Origin: Petrosia ficiformis
Taxonomy: Eukaryota > Porifera > Demospongiae > Haplosclerida > Petrosiidae
Direction: 5' to 3'
DNA: 64,000 bases
Assembly (NCBI GenBank): GCA_947044365.1
Contig: OX345636.1
Span: forward strand, 12,605,309 to 12,669,308
The position numbers and the translations under genes are program-made. The notes beneath the pieces are model-generated. The model did not search any database and was not told where the DNA came from. It saw nothing but the letters and a program-made list of their open reading frames with translations. Position 1 is the stretch's first letter; each line of letters begins with the position of its first letter. Positions 59,206-64,000 of this stretch are shown here, piece by piece.

Positions 59206-59919
59206 ACCTGTGTTAAATTCTGAAATGTACTGGGATGAAGGGGGTACTCCCAGTATTCACCCATATCAGTCCCTGACAAGATTAACTACGATTAATTATA
59301 CTCTTCTGCAATTACTTCAAAGATTGTTATTTCATGATTGTAAATTTTCACTAGGCGATGCTAAATACCTTTTACTACTTTATAGCTACTTTCACTGAAT
59401 GATAACACCACAAAGTATTGGCTAATCCTACTAAATTTTCAAATAATTTGTGTACGTGTATCTTACATCAGTAAATTATTCAGAATAAAATAATTACACA
59501 CACACTAGTGATGGGCGATATATCGATATTATATCGATATCTTTGATATTGGGTAATATCGTTACAGTATCGTATCGAAGAATTAGAACAAACAATATTG
59601 AAACAGTGACCACGCCTATTTATTAATGTTAAGTCACTAAATTCAATTAATGACACACGATATAATGCAGAATAATGAATTAAATATTCATTAGTAGGAT
59701 ATAAAATCCATATATGGTAAAAATATTTTTAATAACATAGGGTGTGTCATAACAACACTGTTAGTACCTGTGAAGCTAAGAAGCATTGATCTGAGTACAC
59801 ACTAATATTATCAGTGAGTTTCAGAAGCCATATATACTCATGTGATAGACACTGTTACTTAACAACACACTGTTCACAATACATGTTTCACTTTTATATC
59901 TGCAGGACAAGTGAAAATA
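59206..59919. other. Region upstream of T9
   Basis: 59508-59580 is rich in ATCGATAT and has a TGATGGGCGATA start like one end of a hAT-type MITE. From 59700 it has the T1/T2-like motif CCATATATGGTAAAAA, GGGTGTGTCATAACAACACT and GATCTGAGTACACACTA (59788-59804), also upstream of T3 and T4. CTGCAG|GACAAGTG before the ATG looks like a 3' splice site. Confidence 0.55.
59708..59717 (+). promoter_or_regulatory. CArG-box-like motif upstream of T9
   Basis: CCATATATGG followed by TAAAAAT, 212 nt before the T9 ATG; the same decamer stands upstream of T2. Confidence 0.4.
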
Positions 59920-62900
59920 ATGGCTGGAAAATCTAATATTGCTCTGGAGGAACTTGATGAACAACTAACTTGTAATATTTGTTTGGATCAATACATTAAC
60001 CCAAAAACCTTACCCTGCTTACATAGCTTTTGTTTAAAATGCATAGAACAACTACCACAAGAACCACAGGTAATAATCTCACACACACACACACACACAC
60101 ACCTACACAGCAATTTGTCTATATGCCTATATGCTTATATTCATAATCCAAATTGCCTATATGCAGATCCGATCTGATATTGTCTGTGTGAAAGTTGTAT
60201 TTATCTATTCACACATGGTATAATGTTAATTATTCTATTGTTCATGTGCTCTACATTCAGCCCAAATTACATGTAGTTATAGGCATATTCAGCATTGGTT
60301 GCACATGCATGTATCTTCAGATTTTACTTGTGCAATTTGACAATAATGTATCTACAAAGCCTGAAACATATTGTGTAAGCTGTATAGGCAATGTATAGGC
60401 AATGCAGTTGCCTATACTGATACTCTGCCTATATCTTCAATAGGCACCTATTCAGATCCCTATTCTAGTATAGGTGCAACCCTAATTATAATACGAATAG
60501 TGTATTTGAGGTTTCTAATTATTGAGGGCACAGCATGAAGTAATATTTTCCATAGAAAGTCATGATACAGTATCAAACACGTTTAGATTATAGTTATTAC
60601 TTTGCTGGAAAGAAAACCAAGTACATGTATTAAAACAGCCATGTTATATTCTTCTTTAGTTGCGACAAGGTGATCGATTGCATAAGTGGTATTGTAGTCT
60701 CCGACGCAATACCCACATCTCATTTAGCTCAGCTTTATAATGTTTGGATTTCAAATAGCTTAGAATTTTAGCTTACTTAGTTGAAGGCTTTTAAGTAAGC
60801 CATAGCAGATGCCAAAGTCATTCTTCGTTTATTAGTAGAAAGCCTCGAAATGAGTACTATTCACAAGTGGAGTAGTCAGTGAGCAATGCACACACTTCAG
60901 CAACTTTCTCAGATTGATCTATAGTCTCTTTCCAAAAAAGGGAGTCACCTTTTGTCTCCAGTAAGGAATATACTGCATGTGTTGGTATGCAATTGCCACA
61001 AGTGTGAAATTATGAATATCATTTTTTATATGGAGAATCCAGAACCAGTGGCTTATTTTTTAACACTAGAGATAAGTACTACAGCACCTTAGCATTTCAG
61101 CAATCTATCAACATGATTGAGAAATAACCAAGCCTATAATTAATCATGAAATGTTCCCGAGATTACAGTCTGGTCTTCTTCTTGCAGAAGGTTTATGCTA
61201 GATTATAAACAATGATAACGGGTGGGTCATGCCAGACTACAATAATATTATCCTACTTTTCTGTTACAAGTGAGCACTCTATCTAACCAAGACTAAGTTT
61301 GATCGCTAAAAAAAATATTTATTGTATGACATTCCTATAGCAACATTGAAACGGGTTTACTTACAGGTTTACTAATCAGATTGTAGCATTTTAATGGGCA
61401 ATAATCTAACTTATACATTATCCTATTTATTTACTAACAGAGAGGCATGCATTTCATAAGCTGTCCTTCATGTCGTAAACCTACACAACTACCTGAAGCA
61501 GGAGCCACAGTCCTTCCTACTGCTTTTCTCATTAATAGCCTCCTGCAACTACGTGATAAACTAATCAAACCATCAAGTAAAGTCGACATAGAATGTGAAA
61601 TTCATCATGACCCTCTTAGGGTATATTGTGAAACGTGTCAAGAGCTTATCTGTCGAGATTGTACGATTAGTCAACGCCATCAAAGTCACAAACACAAGCT
61701 CGTTACTGAATGTTATGTTGATCATCATCAAGAGATTCAGGCTAACTTAACAACCATGAAAGAGAATGTAGCTGACATTAATACAGCACTGACTAATCTC
61801 ACCACTCAAGAGGTGGAGGTCACCAAGCAGGGCGAAGATGTCAAGAAGGAGATCCACACACAAGCTCAATTAATCATAGACTTAGTTCAACAGTCAGAGA
61901 GACAGTTAGTTCACCAGGTAGACACTGAAGTACAACACAAGATTCAATTGCTTACAGAACAGAGAGAAATGGCAGAAACAGTCTTGAACCAGCTGAAAGG
62001 TTGTGAGGAGTTTGTAGAACAGACTCTGAAGGTAGAGAGCCAACAACAAATATTGATGGAGAAACAGAGTATGTTACAAATAATGACAACAGTCAATCAA
62101 GATGTCAACTCTCTCGTATTTCAACCAATAGAGGAAACGAACATACAATTTGTTAGAAATCAGAAATTAGCTGCTAAATTTGAGGGTATTGGTGAGTTAA
62201 AATCTAAAACATTTGGTAAATCAGTTCTTGTCAAGAATGCTTGTTATGCTGGTACGAAATCAACCATGACTCTCAACCTCCAAACTCAAAATGGAACTCC
62301 CTTTTCAATACCTGTTTGCCTCATATCATGTCAACTCTCTACTGCTGATGACAGTCAAGTGACAGCATGTGACATCAATGAGATTCAATCAGGAAAGTAT
62401 GAAATTAGCTTCACTTCTCATGCCGGAGGGAAACATCTATTGACAGTATGCTTAGGAGGTGTAAATATCCCTGGTAGTCCTTTTACTAATCGCATTATTC
62501 CTTTACCTGAGATGAGAGGTATACCAGTCAATATCATATCAAGACGTAATAGACCATGGGGTGTTGTGGTCACTAAGAACGAAGAGATTGTAGTAGCTGA
62601 GCGAGATTCTCATTGTATCACAATACTAAACGAGGAGGGAAGGAAAGTGAGGTCACTTGGAACAAAGGAGGGGGAATTCACTAATCCTTGTGGAGTAGCC
62701 ATTTCTCAGGATGGACACATTCTAGTAACTGATGATCATCGCTTACAGAAACTAACAAATGAAGGTGTTTGCTTGAGGTCAGTTGGAAGTATAGGCAATG
62801 GCGCTCTTCAGTTTTGCCATCCTAATGGTATTACAGTTCATCCTACCACAGCACAAATATTCATTGCTGATACAGATAATCATCGTATTCAAGTTCTCAA

Positions 62901-63321
62901 TAATGACCTCACATATTCCCATAGTTTTGGTAAACTAGGTTCGGCACGAAAACAATTCAAATATCCATATGATGTTGCATTCGACAATGAAGAATACCTG
63001 TATGTTGTAGATCATCATAATCACTGTATCAAGAAATTCACGCCAAAAGGACAATATATCTCACAGTTTGGTTCACATGGGTCTAATCCTGGTCAACTCA
63101 TAGATCCTACTTCCATTAACATAGATAACAATCTAGTGTATATCAGTGAGTTTGGTAACAATCGCGTGTCCATATTTGATATTCACGGATGTTTTATACA
63201 TTACTTTGGCAAGAAAGGGAGTGGAGAGGGAGAGTTTAATGGACCATTTGGTATAACAATAGATTCATTAGGTAACTTATATGTTAGTGACACATGCAAT
63301 AACAGACTAGTTGTTTTGTAG
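59920..63321 (+). CDS. T9: TRIM-NHL protein, RING and B-box intact, chimeric
   Basis: Exon 1 is 59920-60069 (50 aa from the ATG in MAGKSNIALEELDEQL; an in-frame GTG at 59911 is not needed) and exon 2 is 61441-63321; the intron is 1371 nt, phase 0, protein 676 aa. RING ligands are C18, C21, C33, H35, C38, C41, C58, C61. The B-box (CEIHH, CETC, CRDC, HQSH) is complete. The stretch after the RING (LLQLRDKLIKPSSKVDIEC) follows T3/T4 and the B-box follows T7 (QELICRDCTISQRHQ). From the coiled coil to the stop the protein is nearly identical to T5, and the 3' flank is too. The gene is therefore a fusion of lineages, probably by conversion or unequal crossing over. Probable E3 ligase. Confidence 0.93.
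60070..61440. other. Long T9 intron
   Basis: It starts with a short CA run (60080-60105). Near 60120-60480 it has repeated TTGCCTATATGC and TATAGGCA motifs that can pair with one another. No recognised element ends or coding sequence are seen in the rest. Confidence 0.5.
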
Positions 63322-64000
63322 AGCAATACAAGTTATATCTTAAACATGTAGTTCTCTTCTACTGTATGTATAATAACGTTGTGATGAATTATTATTGTTA
63401 TTATGAATTATTATTATCAGTATTATTGCATTTGTGTACAAACTCACGTAAACTATTTATTAATTCCCAATTTTAATACTGCTGTACATTAAAGCTATTC
63501 ATAGTGTCCAGGATATTGAGAGTGGTGGCAGAGTGGTGGCTGGATTCTACACTGCATTTAGTGTTGTCTATCTAGTTATATTTCATTCTGTCTCAGTAGC
63601 CTATATAGGTATTATCTGAGAGGTGGCTAATTCATCTGAGTGGTGGTTATTCCCAACCAGTGCTGACCAGTGTGGGCAGAGCACTGCATGTATTTAGTTT
63701 ATAATACATGTAAATTCATAATAATTATTAATAGCACTCGGACTAAATTGCTATACAATTAGTAGCTATTAGTGATGAGCGACTCGATACCAAAGTACTC
63801 AACACTTTGATAGCTACGTCTGAAATATGTGGTATCCAGTGATGTCCAAATATCTTTACCGATACTTGTACCAATCATCATACCTCTATTTTAATCAGAC
63901 ATACACAATTAACAGATAAAGTTTTATAACGCTTACATATTTGGAATTGAATTTGAATAAAGGGAGTGGAGAGAACTTGTATTATGAACGTATTGGTATC
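63322..64000. other. T9 3' flank, near-copy of the T5 3' flank
   Basis: The sequence follows 39838-40508 closely: a short AT-rich tract, the GTGGTGGCAGAGTGGTGG block (63495-63690) and the start of the TAGTGATGAGCGA MITE (63770), cut off by the window end. No gene. Confidence 0.8.

Overview
The window is animal nuclear DNA. It is AT-rich, its genes are split by GT-AG introns (58 nt to several kb), and it holds many microsatellites, minisatellites, foldback elements and relics of cut-and-paste transposons. Nothing bacterial (operons, ribosome binding sites, CRISPR) is present. Gene style and base composition suggest a demosponge, possibly Amphimedon or a relative; this is inference and was not checked by any search.

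Left part (1-15.3 kb). Positions 1-1612 hold the 3' part of a P-element/THAP9-like transposase gene: seven phase-compatible exons with one nonsense codon. Convergent to it is a two-exon gene of unknown function (2908-1864, minus strand). From 15270 down to 5239, minus strand, ten short exons that join in phase encode the middle of a glycoside hydrolase family 3 enzyme (beta-xylosidase/beta-glucosidase type). Its introns are filled with repeats: a 75-bp minisatellite, a 73-bp dimeric minisatellite, a hAT-like element with a hairpin nested in it, and a dispersed repeat that makes up almost a whole intron.

Right part (17.5-64 kb). This is a head-to-tail plus-strand array of nine TRIM-NHL-type genes, called here T1 to T9, plus at least five broken copies. 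The standard gene has a short exon 1 carrying the first six ligands of a C3HC4 RING. A phase-0 intron follows, then one long exon 2 with the last two RING cysteines, a B-box, a coiled coil, a filamin-type Ig domain and six NHL repeats (about 665-684 aa). Such proteins are expected to be cytoplasmic E3 ubiquitin ligases with an NHL beta-propeller as RNA- or protein-binding module; substrates here are unknown. T1 has a destroyed RING. T2, T4, T6 and T8 have lost one or more B-box zinc ligands. Several copies are mosaics, which points to gene conversion. Intergenic DNA holds a 1.4-kb satellite with nested repeat order, foldback and TTAA elements, a hAT transposase relic and a tRNA-like sequence.

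The array looks like a birth-and-death multigene family. Repeated modules (promoter block, gene, 3' block, relic) show how it grew, and paralogous empty sites make several rearrangements readable directly in the sequence.
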